The position numbers and the translations under genes are program-made. 30,793 nt of DNA. Origin: Euryarchaeota archaeon UBA486 (GTDB taxonomy: Archaea; Thermoplasmatota; Poseidoniia; Poseidoniales; Poseidoniaceae). Location of the stretch: positions 2,114 to 32,906 of the forward strand of contig DAET01000008.1 of assembly GCA_002497765.1 (NCBI GenBank), in the 5' to 3' direction. The notes below the pieces were generated by a model. It was not told where the DNA came from, ran no database searches, and worked only from the letters and a program-made list of their open reading frames with translations. Position 1 is the first letter of the stretch. Each line of letters opens with the position of its first letter. Below are positions 15,370-23,590 of the stretch, in pieces.

Positions 15370-16430
15370 CCGTCATCGAGCCCCCGAAAGGACCCGGCAC
15401 CTTCGTTTCACGCTGGCGGACAGAGGGGCCCGTTGATTCAGACACGCTTGTAGTGTGGAAGGATGAATTGGAGTGGCCTTCTTGGCTTTCCTTGGCCGAA
15501 GCAGCCTTGTTCATGGATGCACCTGAACTCCTCGATGCGATGGAGCCTCATTTGAGTCCTGGAGAGCACGCCGTTCTCGGGTTGATTCGACGGCGATGGC
15601 TGGGTGATACCCACCTCGGAGAAGCCATTGAATCGGCACTTGCCGTGGTGCGTACACCGGAAACACGGGACCTGGCTCTGGAAGGTCGCTTGCGCATGGA
15701 ACGCGGCTTGGTTCGCTTTGAAGCGGGTGACGCTGAGGGTGCTGAAGAGGATTTGACCTGGGCTGAAACTCGTCTCAAATCGGTTGCGAAGGCAAGCCGA
15801 GATCACGACCTTTCGCTGCTGAACAAAGCAGCCTTCCACATGGCACAAGGCGAGGCGTTGATGGCGCTCCAAGTGTACGGTGATATCTCAAGAAGCGCAG
15901 GACACGCCCACGAAACCATTGCGATCTCTCGACTCGGAGCCAGTCGGATTCGCCACGGTTTGGGCCATGTTTTTGATGCAGGCCGACACGCTTGGAACGC
16001 CCACAAACACGCGATCATGGCCGCCCAGCACCAGATGGCCATCGAGGCCGGGTCGATGTTTCTTGATTTGGCCATCGGCCATCAATCTGAGGACGCAAAG
16101 CCGATGCACGTTCAGGTTGAGGGAGCACAGCCACTTGATCTCGAGCAAGAGCCACCTGTGCTCACCGTCCATCCCGATGACATTCACGGGGTGTTTGAAT
16201 GGTGCGTGAAGCACCTTGAGAAGGGATGGGGCGGCCCTGAACGCCCGGCGGTTCGTGCCATGCTTACCCTTGCCCACCGACTCGAAAACATGGAGCATTT
16301 TGCCGAATTGATGGCTTCGCCTGAGGCCGTTGAAGATCCCATGTTGGCAGCGGTGGCACAAGCCTGTGCTTCAACACCCGAAGAAACGGCAGCCTGGGGC
16401 AAGCGGTTGAGCGAACTGACCATGCTGTAA
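15366..16430 (+). CDS. Helical-repeat (TPR-like) protein, unrecognised
   Basis: The 354-residue soluble protein is almost entirely alpha-helical with repeated small-residue/aromatic helix pairs that resemble degenerate TPR units, for example around LALEGRLRMERGLVRFEAGDAEGAEEDL (about residues 97-127). There is no signal peptide, membrane segment or catalytic motif. The start overlaps the DHH stop (ATGA), so it is the last gene of the proteasome/exosome superoperon. Its place suggests a scaffold acting with RNA or protein quality control, but nothing in the sequence proves that. It ends 26 bases before the convergent Nudix gene. Confidence 0.72.
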   Translation: MTVIEPPKGPGTFVSRWRTEGPVDSDTLVVWKDELEWPSWLSLAEAALFMDAPELLDAMEPHLSPGEHAVLGLIRRRWLGDTHLGEAIESALAVVRTPETRDLALEGRLRMERGLVRFEAGDAEGAEEDLTWAETRLKSVAKASRDHDLSLLNKAAFHMAQGEALMALQVYGDISRSAGHAHETIAISRLGASRIRHGLGHVFDAGRHAWNAHKHAIMAAQHQMAIEAGSMFLDLAIGHQSEDAKPMHVQVEGAQPLDLEQEPPVLTVHPDDIHGVFEWCVKHLEKGWGGPERPAVRAMLTLAHRLENMEHFAELMASPEAVEDPMLAAVAQACASTPEETAAWGKRLSELTML

Positions 16431-16456
16431 GGGCGTTGGCGGCGGCGTGCTGGCGT

Positions 16457-16855
16457 TCAATCAGAAAAGATGACGGCCAGTTCCTCAAATTCCTCAACCG
16501 TCCATGCTTTGACCGGTGGCACGGTGTCCCACCAGCGAACGGCATGAACGTTCTCGTCATCGACGGTCCATGCAGGGCTGTGTTCAGCTGGCACCACGAC
16601 ATGAGCAACCCACCCTTCTGGGTAGTAGGTTTTGTTCCAAGAAACGAGGGTTCCTGTCAATCCCGTTTCCTCGAGAAGCTCACGATGGAGGGCTTCCTCA
16701 GGATGTTCTCCTGCCTCCAAGTGGCCACCTGGGATTTCCCAACCCCGCTCAGGATGCTCAACAAACAGCACGCTTCCACCTTCTCCCATTGTTGTACAAC
16801 GCTCCCCTTCACGGGTGACCCACGCCAAGACAAACCTGGGATCGGAAGATACCAT
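16457..16855 (-). CDS. Nudix hydrolase
   Basis: The 132-residue protein contains a complete Nudix box: GGHLEAGEHPEEALHRE, then LLEETGL, matching Gx5Ex7REUxEExGU with all its metal-binding glutamates. Such enzymes hydrolyse nucleoside diphosphates linked to another group; the substrate is unknown here. The chosen start at 16855 lies four bases after the stop of the upstream TPR-like gene, which supports co-transcription. A start at 16912 would overlap that gene. It is the last gene of the UbiD/TPR/Nudix operon. Confidence 0.88.
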   Translation of the reverse strand: MVSSDPRFVLAWVTREGERCTTMGEGGSVLFVEHPERGWEIPGGHLEAGEHPEEALHRELLEETGLTGTLVSWNKTYYPEGWVAHVVVPAEHSPAWTVDDENVHAVRWWDTVPPVKAWTVEEFEELAVIFSD

Positions 16856-16859
16856 GGAA

Positions 16860-17861
16860 TCACTCCATGACGGCTTGAATTCGCGCAAGCCAAGGCTCAG
16901 CCCAATCTTCACCTGCGGCCAGCAACCGGCGTGCGAGGAAGAACGCCGACTGCACGTCGCCTTGTTCGATCAAGGCTTCCAGTTGATGTTCGTCGGGATG
17001 GCGTTGAATGACATCTTCTTCGGCTTCGATCGAGGCTGGGGCGGGTGTCGGCGCGGAGATTCTTTCCGTGAGTGATCGCATGCCTTCAAGGAAGGCCGAA
17101 CGATGTTCAACCGAAGGCCCAGACCACGGCTGCTTTTGCTCACCATCCATGTCACCTTTGAGGCGCTGGAGGAAGCGGTCACGCTCCTTGAGATGGGGTC
17201 GTAATTGCTGAACTTGGTCGTAACACGACCACGCTTCATCCATTTCCCGACGACGTTCGTGCAATCTTCCCATTTCCAACCACAATTCGTGGTTGATGGG
17301 TCGGTGCGCCAACAAATGCCTCGCAAGGTCGATGAAGACGTCTTCGTGACCCGCTTTGCGAATCCGTTCAAGGCGTCGACCAAACACGATGTTGGCTCGT
17401 TGGTCGCGAAAATCCAAGCGACGGCACCTCGTTGAAAATTCTTCAAGCCCTGCCTCCGTTTCATCGGCAACCATCGCATCCCACCATGCGTCGGGGTCGA
17501 GCGGGTCTCTGGCAAACGCCGCCTCAAGCAGTTCTCTTCCCACCATGAGGTAGTCGATGTTGACGAGTTGGTCAAGGTTCTCGGGGTCGCGCCCCAGCAC
17601 GACAAACACGTCCTCCAAGACCGCTTGAAGGCCACCAGAATCATGGTTCAGAGTTTTGAGTTCAGCGAGGTAGCGCCAGTTTCGTTCATCCGTGAAATCG
17701 TGAAGGATGGCTTGACGTGCATTTTGCTCGGCCCAATCCATGTTTTCTTTGGCCCGTTCCGGATCGGCTTTGGCGAGATTGGCGAACTTTTGTGCGGTTG
17801 AGCGGTACCTGTTTCCCAAGTTCCTGCGTGGATGTTGCAGGAGATCTTGGCTTTCTGTCAT
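16860..17861 (-). CDS. TPR-like helical protein, unrecognised
   Basis: The 333-residue protein is rich in Trp, Arg and Glu, with TPR-like helix pairs, for example HELWLEMGRLHERRREMDEA followed by WSCYDQVQQLRP (about residues 194-225). A proline/alanine-rich linker (about 271-281) separates a short C-terminal helical part. It has no signal peptide and no catalytic motif. It starts nine bases after the stop of the UbiD-family gene and ends four bases before the Nudix gene. It is probably a protein-protein interaction module, but its partners cannot be told from the sequence. Confidence 0.75.
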   Translation of the reverse strand: MTESQDLLQHPRRNLGNRYRSTAQKFANLAKADPERAKENMDWAEQNARQAILHDFTDERNWRYLAELKTLNHDSGGLQAVLEDVFVVLGRDPENLDQLVNIDYLMVGRELLEAAFARDPLDPDAWWDAMVADETEAGLEEFSTRCRRLDFRDQRANIVFGRRLERIRKAGHEDVFIDLARHLLAHRPINHELWLEMGRLHERRREMDEAWSCYDQVQQLRPHLKERDRFLQRLKGDMDGEQKQPWSGPSVEHRSAFLEGMRSLTERISAPTPAPASIEAEEDVIQRHPDEHQLEALIEQGDVQSAFFLARRLLAAGEDWAEPWLARIQAVME

Positions 17862-17870
17862 GGTTCTCCC

Positions 17871-19181
17871 TCACTGCACGGACATAAATCCGGATTTGTC
17901 AACCCCAAAATCAATGGTTGCATCATAACCGATTTTCGATGTTTTCCCGTCGTTGTAGCGGGACGGATCGAGTGAACTTCCTCGTTGGTCACTCAAAATC
18001 AGCGTGTCCTTGTCGGGTTGCCAACGGGTCATCATGGCCCACTCCACGCGCACGGGGTCGGTGATGTCGATGTCTTCGTCCACGACGGTGACGATCTTCA
18101 TGCTCTTGTGGCCGTCAAACGCTGCTTGGATGGCCTTCATGCCGTCGTTGGCCTCGGCTTTTCGAATTTTCAACACGGCACCCAGCCATCCACAACCACC
18201 CTCGGTCATGTGGACATCAAGGCACTCAACGACCTCGTTCACCGCCGCCTTGATGGTCGGCGCTCGAGGAAGACCCATCAGGGTTTTGTGTTCGGCCTCA
18301 CCAGGAATCAAGGCGTGGAAGATGGGTTCGTTGCGGTGGGTGAGACCATCGATGGAAATCACAGGTTCTTGCCGTACATCGTCCACGGTTCCCGTGATGT
18401 CGACATAGGGCCCCTCATCGTCGTCCTCAAGGGTGATTCGCCCCCACCAGACGTATTCTGCATCGGCGGGAACGTGGACGCCGTTGGGCACTTCCACGAG
18501 GTTAAGCGGTGTGCCGTACAATTTCTCGTGAAGCGCAGCTGCGATGGTCAACTCATCGATGTTGTCGTTGAACGACATAGCAGCCGCCAGCAGGACCACG
18601 GGGTCAGGAGCATTGACGATGGCCACGTTGACTTCGCGACCTTCTTTCCGTGCATTCATCACCATGGTTCGAAGGTGCCGTGGAACCAAGCGAACCACGA
18701 GGTGGTTTTCATCTCGCAAAAACTGACGATGGAAGGAGACGTTTCGGATCCCGTTGTCTTGGGCGATGATGATGCTTGCAGAAGAATATCGACCTCGGTC
18801 TTGGGGCCAATGGTGCGGGATCGGGATGGTGCGTAGGTCGACGTCTGATGCGACGTTTTCAAAGCACGCCGCTTCGTTTTTTGAGACAACGACGGGCTCG
18901 CTGGGATGGTCCATCGCCCATCCCAGGGTATCGATGTATTCTTCGGGCTCGATACCAATCGCTGCGCAGAGGCGATCTCGAGTCAGCATGTTCACGGCCG
19001 CACGGTGCCCGGGGCATTCGGGAATGTTGGTGTAGACGGTCATGGCGTGGCCGCTGGCTTGAGAGTGCTTCAGCATCCCGTGAATGAGGCTGACTTCAGC
19101 GGATTCTTCGGTCGCTGCACCAAGGTGGTCACGGAAGGCCATATTCACGCCAGCGGTCGGCGTTGTTTCAATGTTGTTCAT
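17871..19181 (-). CDS. UbiD-family decarboxylase, candidate anhydromevalonate phosphate decarboxylase
   Basis: The 436-residue protein matches archaeal UbiD proteins: an N-terminal FRDHL, the prenylated-FMN-site segment around NVSFHRQFLRDENHLVVRLVPRHL, VNVAIVNAPDPVVLLAAAMS, an EGPYVDITGT loop corresponding to the family's EGPFxxxTG, and a C-terminal VDEDIDITDPVRVEWAMMTRWQPD. UbiD enzymes use prenylated FMN made by UbiX. In archaea one member decarboxylates trans-anhydromevalonate 5-phosphate to isopentenyl phosphate. Isopentenyl phosphate kinase, which uses that product, is also encoded in this window at 25365, so this role is favoured. Other UbiD substrates cannot be excluded. ATG 19142 is an alternative start, 13 codons in. 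Confidence 0.85.
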   Translation of the reverse strand: MNNIETTPTAGVNMAFRDHLGAATEESAEVSLIHGMLKHSQASGHAMTVYTNIPECPGHRAAVNMLTRDRLCAAIGIEPEEYIDTLGWAMDHPSEPVVVSKNEAACFENVASDVDLRTIPIPHHWPQDRGRYSSASIIIAQDNGIRNVSFHRQFLRDENHLVVRLVPRHLRTMVMNARKEGREVNVAIVNAPDPVVLLAAAMSFNDNIDELTIAAALHEKLYGTPLNLVEVPNGVHVPADAEYVWWGRITLEDDDEGPYVDITGTVDDVRQEPVISIDGLTHRNEPIFHALIPGEAEHKTLMGLPRAPTIKAAVNEVVECLDVHMTEGGCGWLGAVLKIRKAEANDGMKAIQAAFDGHKSMKIVTVVDEDIDITDPVRVEWAMMTRWQPDKDTLILSDQRGSSLDPSRYNDGKTSKIGYDATIDFGVDKSGFMSVQ

Positions 19182-19253
19182 GGATGAAAGTGGCCGTCAT
19201 TTTCATCATGGAAATCAAACGACGCCGCCCATGATGCGCACGCTCAAAGGGAT

Positions 19254-19265
19254 TTGATTAAATAG
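19254..19265 (+). promoter_or_regulatory. AT-rich block, candidate TATA box for the uS12 operon
   Basis: TTGATTAAATAG stands out in a GC-rich gap about 45 bases before the uS12 start codon, in the expected place for an archaeal TATA box. The divergent UbiD gene starts about 70 bases away, so the block could also influence it. Confidence 0.5.
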
Positions 19266-19293
19266 GGGCGGCAAGTCGGCGAAATGCTTCAAT

Positions 19294-19300
19294 GAGGTGA
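19294..19300 (+). promoter_or_regulatory. Ribosome binding site that sets the uS12 start
   Basis: GAGGTGA lies five bases before ATG 19306 and two bases before ATG 19303. The better spacing, and the family-typical N-terminus MGRGLFAG, favour 19306. Confidence 0.6.
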
Positions 19301-19305
19301 ACATG

Positions 19306-19734
19306 ATGGGCAGAGGACTCTTCGCAGGTGCAAAGATGGCCAAAGACCGACAAAAATTCCGTTGGTCCGACCGCCGGTACAAGAAGCGCATGCTCAAGTC
19401 CCGCGCCAAGCACGACCCGCTTGCTGGGTCCACCCAAGCCAAGGGTATCGTTGTCGAAAAGGTCGGCATCGAAGCGAAGCAACCCAACTCCGGCATCCGA
19501 AAGGCCGTGAAGATCTCCCTCATTAAGAACGGCAACAAGTTGACCGCCTTCGCCCCTGGCGACGGTGCTATCAACTTCATCGACGAGCACGACGAAGTCA
19601 TGGTCGAAGGTATCGGCGGACGCATGGGTCGTTCGTACGGTGATATTCCTGGTGTCCGCTACAAGGTCATCCAAGTGAACGGCGTCTCGCTTGACGAGAT
19701 GGTCCGTGGCCGAAAGGAGAAGCCTGTCCGCTGA
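19306..19734 (+). CDS. rpsL: Ribosomal protein uS12
   Basis: The 142-residue protein is archaeal/eukaryote-type S12: N-terminal MGRGLFAG, DRQKFRWSDRRYKKR, the decoding-centre loop around KQPNSGIRKAV, and GGRMGRSYGDIPGVRYKV. It lines the decoding site of the small subunit. It begins the S12-S7-EF-2 cluster. In many archaea this follows the RNA polymerase and NusA genes, but here the upstream neighbour is the divergent UbiD gene, so the cluster has its own promoter. The stop overlaps the ribosome binding site of the next gene. Confidence 0.97.
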   Translation: MGRGLFAGAKMAKDRQKFRWSDRRYKKRMLKSRAKHDPLAGSTQAKGIVVEKVGIEAKQPNSGIRKAVKISLIKNGNKLTAFAPGDGAINFIDEHDEVMVEGIGGRMGRSYGDIPGVRYKVIQVNGVSLDEMVRGRKEKPVR

Positions 19735-19744
19735 GGTGTTGATG

Positions 19745-20356
19745 ATGAGCGATTCAGAATCAGATGTTGTTGAAGTCAAGCCCATTGCCGGTATCGGCAC
19801 CAAGGTGTTTGGTAAGTGGGACGCAAGCGAAGTGACCTGCCGAGACCCCGGTCTTGCCCCTTACATCAACCTCACCACCGTGGGTGTCCCCCACACCGGT
19901 GGCCGCCACGCCAACGCTTGGTTCGGAAAATCAAAGCTCTCCGTCGTTGAGCGCTACATCAACAAACTCATGCGCACCGGTTCTTACACCGGCAAGAAAA
20001 TGGGCGCCATGAAGGCGTTCGAAGGTGCTTTGGACCAAATCGCAGAGCGCTCCGGCAACAACCCTCTCCAGGTGTTCGTTGACGCTATTTGCTCTGCTGC
20101 GCCCATGGAAGAGATCACCCGAATCAAGTTCGGTGCCGTCTCCCAACCAAAGGCCGTTGATTCCTCGCCATCCCGTCGACTCGACGTCGCCCTTGCTAAC
20201 TTGGCCAAAGGCGCACAGCAAGGAACGCACAAGTCCAAGCGAACCCTTCAAAACTGCATCATCAACGAGCTGACCAAAGCCAGCGAAGGCGACGTAACTT
20301 CCTACGCCGTTGGCAAGAAGGAAGAACTCGAGCGCATTGCTGCCTCGGCCCGTTGA
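19745..20356 (+). CDS. rpsG: Ribosomal protein uS7
   Basis: The 203-residue protein is archaeal S7: KVFGKWDASEV, LAPYINLTTVG, the conserved KLSVVERYINKLM and NNPLQVFVDAI blocks, and SSPSRRLDVALANLAKGA. It binds the 3' domain of 16S rRNA. GAGGTG, six bases before ATG 19745 and overlapping the uS12 stop, sets the start. The short acidic N-terminal extension (SDSESDVVEV) is common in archaea. A DsrE-like gene is inserted between this gene and EF-2. Confidence 0.96.
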   Translation: MSDSESDVVEVKPIAGIGTKVFGKWDASEVTCRDPGLAPYINLTTVGVPHTGGRHANAWFGKSKLSVVERYINKLMRTGSYTGKKMGAMKAFEGALDQIAERSGNNPLQVFVDAICSAAPMEEITRIKFGAVSQPKAVDSSPSRRLDVALANLAKGAQQGTHKSKRTLQNCIINELTKASEGDVTSYAVGKKEELERIAASAR

Positions 20357-20422
20357 GCCAGAAGATTCGTTGGCCCGCTTGAGTGGGCAATGTTCTTGAT
20401 TTGCCTGCTATCATGCACCGAC

Positions 20423-20812
20423 ATGCCAACGAAGGTGTTCGTCAAGTTTGTCTCCGACCCTGCCCACGACCGAATGAAGTCCATTGTCGGGCTCGCATGT
20501 GCTGCTCAGGCCGTGAACGACGGCCATGACGTTAGCGTTTTCTTCGCTGCCGCCGGGGTTCGATTGCTCGACCCTCAATTCCTGGGGGATCTGGAATCAC
20601 AAATGGGGGCCGATTCCACGATGGTTCACGGCTTCATGGATGCGTTGCTTGACGGCGCTGATTTGCACTGTTCCTTTGGGTCCGTGAAAGCGACCCTCGG
20701 TCATTCGGAAGGGGACGGTGCACTCTACGTTCCAGACGACAAGATCGCATGGAGCGGACCGCCCGGCGTTGTTGCGCTGTCAACGGCTTCGGACGTGCAA
20801 CTCGTGTACTGA
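20423..20812 (+). CDS. DsrE/DsrF-like family protein
   Basis: The 129-residue protein has the DsrE fold pattern: strand VFVKFVSDP, a loop with a helix that contains AHDRMKSIVGLACAAQA, strand HDVSVFFAAAGVRLL, a long middle helix, and a late segment with one cysteine (DLHCSFGS) where sulfur-relay members often carry their reactive Cys. DsrE-like proteins transfer sulfur or act as small scaffolds. Nothing nearby is a sulfur enzyme, although tRNA thiolation is one possible context. It lies between uS7 and EF-2 in the same direction. ATG 20423 is preferred over an upstream ATG at 20390 that would add 11 residues. Confidence 0.65.
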   Translation: MPTKVFVKFVSDPAHDRMKSIVGLACAAQAVNDGHDVSVFFAAAGVRLLDPQFLGDLESQMGADSTMVHGFMDALLDGADLHCSFGSVKATLGHSEGDGALYVPDDKIAWSGPPGVVALSTASDVQLVY

Positions 20813-20884
20813 TTCACCCCTCTCCTGCGAGGCACTTAAGAACCCCTTTTCAGTGGGCGAAGCAACGAGAACACGGTGGTTACC

Positions 20885-23092
20885 ATGGGACGCAAAGAAG
20901 ACAACATCAAGAAGGCCACAGAAGTCATGCACGTTCTTCCTCAAATCAGGAACTTGTGCATCGCTGCTCACATTGACCACGGCAAGACCACGCTCTCGGA
21001 CAACCTCATCGCCGGTGCAGGCATGATGTCCAACGAACTCGCTGGTGCAGCCCGTGTGTTGGACTTTGACGAGCAAGAATCGGCTCGTGGTATCACCATC
21101 AACGCTGCTTCGGCTTCCATGGTCCACGCCGTGGAAGGCACGGACTACCTCATCAACCTCATCGACACCCCTGGCCACGTTGACTTCGGTGGCGACGTCA
21201 CCCGCGCCATGCGTGCTGTCGACGGTTGTTTCATTCTCGCCTGTGCAGTTGAGGGCCCGATGCCCCAAACCGAAACCGTGGTTCGCCAAGCGCTGAAGGA
21301 GAAGGTCAAGCCGGTTCTCTTCATCAACAAGGTCGACCGCCTCATCAATGAATTGCAGGTCACGCCTGAAGACATGATGGCTCGCTTTACGGAGACCATC
21401 AAGAAGGTCAACAAGCTGATCAAGCAGTTCGCCCCCGAAGGCATGGGCAAGGCCTGGCAGGTGTCCGTCCAAGACGGCACAGTCGCATTCGGTTCGGCCT
21501 ACCACAACTGGGGCATCACCGTCCCTTACATGGCCAAGTCTGGTATTTCCTTCAAGGAGATTTTCGAGTACTGTAACAACGAAGACCAGAAGACGCTCGC
21601 TCAGAAAGCACCCGTTCACGAAGTGCTGCTGGACATGGCGGTCACCAAGCTTCCCGGCCCCATTGACGCCCAGAAGTATCGTATTCCGAACATTTGGACG
21701 GGCGACCTTGAGTCGGACATCGGTCAAGCCATGATCAACTGCGACCCCGAAGCCGAGCTCGCCATGATGGTCACCAAGATTTGGATGGACCCGCACGCCG
21801 GTGAAGTCGCTGTGGGTCGTGTGTATTCCGGTGCCATCAACCAAGGTGAATCGGTCTACGCCATTGGCGCTGCCAAGCCTGAGCGTGTTCAGCAAGTGGC
21901 CATGATGGTCGGTGGCGACCGTATCACCGTGCCCAAGGTCGTTGCAGGCAACATCGCTGCCGTCACTGGTATCCGCTCTGCTGCAGCTGGTGTTACCTTG
22001 TCTCGCGACAAGGACTTCACGCCCTTTGAAGCCATTCGCCACTATTCCGACCCGGTCGTTACCGTCGCTGTCGAACCCAAGAGCATGAAGGACTTGCCCA
22101 AGTTCATTGATGCTCTTCGCTCGTTGGCCAAGGCCGACGCTTCGCTACAGGTTACCACCAACCAAGAGACCGGTGAAGCACTGCTCGCTGGTATGGGTGA
22201 ACTCCACTTGGAAATTACCGTCTACCGCATCGAAGAGGAACAGAACATCAAGGTCAAGGTGAGCCCACCCATTGTTGTCTACCGAGAAGGTATTCAGGGC
22301 TCGAACCGAGGTAACTCGTTTGAGGGCAAGTCCCCCAACCGCCACAACCGATTCATGTTTGAGATCGAAGCGCTCCCCGCTGAAGTCGTCGCAGCTCTGC
22401 GAGCAGGTGAACTCGGTGATGGCTCGGTCCGAAGCAGCGATGCCAAGGAAGTCGGCAACAAGTTCGGCGAGTACGGCATGGACAAGGACACGATGCGCAA
22501 AATCTACGCCATCAACGGCACCAACGTGCTCGTGAACGACACCAAGGGTATTCAGAACCTTCACGAAACCCGTGAACTCATCATTGAAGCCTTCAACGAA
22601 GTGTGTGTCAAGGGACCCATCGCTGACGAACCCGTTCAGGGAATGTACGTGCGACTCGTCGACGCTAAACTCCACGAAGACGCCATTCACCGTGGACCTG
22701 CTCAGACCATCCCTGCCGTGCGAAACGGCATCAAGGGTGCCATGATGCGAGCCAAGACGGTGCTTCTCGAACCCATGCAGAAGGCCTTCATCTCGGTGCC
22801 CAACGACTGGTTGGGACAAGTGACACGTGAAGTCACCACCCGCCGCGGTATCATCGAAGACATGCCTTCGGAAGGCGCTGTCACCACCGTTGTTGGCGTC
22901 ATCCCCATCGCTGAAACCTTCGGGTTCTCAAACGACATCCGTGCAGCATCGCAGGGACGAGCTGTTTGGAACACGGAAAACCTTGGATTCGAGATTCTCC
23001 CACCGCAACTCTTTGACAAGGTCGTCGGGGAAATCCGTCAGCGCAAGGGTCTGAAGCCCGAGCCTAACCCCGAATCGTACTACGCCGATTGA
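20885..23092 (+). CDS. fusA: Elongation factor 2 (aEF-2)
   Basis: The 735-residue protein has all EF-2 features: the P-loop AAHIDHGKTT (residues 27-36), switch II DTPGHVDFGGD, NKVDRL for guanine recognition, and the domain IV tip DAIHRGPAQTIPAVR with the diphthamide histidine at about residue 602. EF-2 drives translocation on the ribosome and also works in subunit recycling. Because the histidine and its context are intact and a Dph6 gene lies at 8874, the residue is probably modified. A weak in-frame GTG occurs at 20876, but ATG 20885 gives the normal N-terminus. The MOSC gene follows after nine bases. Confidence 0.97.
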   Translation: MGRKEDNIKKATEVMHVLPQIRNLCIAAHIDHGKTTLSDNLIAGAGMMSNELAGAARVLDFDEQESARGITINAASASMVHAVEGTDYLINLIDTPGHVDFGGDVTRAMRAVDGCFILACAVEGPMPQTETVVRQALKEKVKPVLFINKVDRLINELQVTPEDMMARFTETIKKVNKLIKQFAPEGMGKAWQVSVQDGTVAFGSAYHNWGITVPYMAKSGISFKEIFEYCNNEDQKTLAQKAPVHEVLLDMAVTKLPGPIDAQKYRIPNIWTGDLESDIGQAMINCDPEAELAMMVTKIWMDPHAGEVAVGRVYSGAINQGESVYAIGAAKPERVQQVAMMVGGDRITVPKVVAGNIAAVTGIRSAAAGVTLSRDKDFTPFEAIRHYSDPVVTVAVEPKSMKDLPKFIDALRSLAKADASLQVTTNQETGEALLAGMGELHLEITVYRIEEEQNIKVKVSPPIVVYREGIQGSNRGNSFEGKSPNRHNRFMFEIEALPAEVVAALRAGELGDGSVRSSDAKEVGNKFGEYGMDKDTMRKIYAINGTNVLVNDTKGIQNLHETRELIIEAFNEVCVKGPIADEPVQGMYVRLVDAKLHEDAIHRGPAQTIPAVRNGIKGAMMRAKTVLLEPMQKAFISVPNDWLGQVTREVTTRRGIIEDMPSEGAVTTVVGVIPIAETFGFSNDIRAASQGRAVWNTENLGFEILPPQLFDKVVGEIRQRKGLKPEPNPESYYAD

Positions 23093-23101
23093 GGTTGACC
23101 C

Positions 23102-23590
23102 ATGACGGGAGTCGTTCTTGGGCTCCACGTGAACCCCGAGGGGGGTGTTCCGAAGCACCCAGTTCATACACTGGAGGTTCACCGAGAGGGTTGCATTGGG
23201 GACAAACAGAACGATCGCAAGCACCATGGTGGGCCGCTCAAGGCCGTCTCCATCCTTGAACAACACGTGTTGGAATTCCTTCAAGCCGAAGGCCACCCGA
23301 TCTCAGCCGGGAGCACCGGCGAGAATGTGTTGCTCGGCGGCACCCATCCTGGCGATTTGATGGTGGGTACGGTGCTCGAACTCGGTGAGGTGAAACTGTG
23401 CATCACCAGCGATGCCCCCCCATGCAAGACGATCAAAGCCTCGTTTACCAAGGGGGACTTCAATTGGTTGAGCCATCGGAAAACCGAAGGCCAGACCCGT
23501 TGGTATGCTCGCGTCATGCATGAAGGAAGCATCACCGTGGGCGATGATGTGAAGATCATCAATGAAGGCGGGCCAGTTGGAAATCCGTGA
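23102..23590 (+). CDS. MOSC-domain protein
   Basis: The 162-residue protein is a stand-alone MOSC domain (molybdenum cofactor sulfurase C-terminal type). It shows the GDKQNDRKHHGGPLKAVSI start motif with the HHGG-like turn, the GSTGENVLLGG segment, and the conserved cysteine in DAPPCKTI, which in this family binds sulfur or the cofactor. Such proteins may carry sulfur to molybdenum or tungsten enzymes or act in reduction of hydroxylated bases; no partner enzyme is in the window. It lies nine bases after EF-2, and its 3' end overlaps the convergent isomerase/prenyltransferase fusion gene by 32 bases. Confidence 0.85.
   Translation: MTGVVLGLHVNPEGGVPKHPVHTLEVHREGCIGDKQNDRKHHGGPLKAVSILEQHVLEFLQAEGHPISAGSTGENVLLGGTHPGDLMVGTVLELGEVKLCITSDAPPCKTIKASFTKGDFNWLSHRKTEGQTRWYARVMHEGSITVGDDVKIINEGGPVGNP

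Noticed and set aside
20780..22042. A 420-codon open frame antisense to the first half of EF-2
   Set aside because: It is a by-product of the strong codon bias of EF-2 on the other strand; its sequence has no recognisable family and is full of His, Val and Asp typical of antisense translation.
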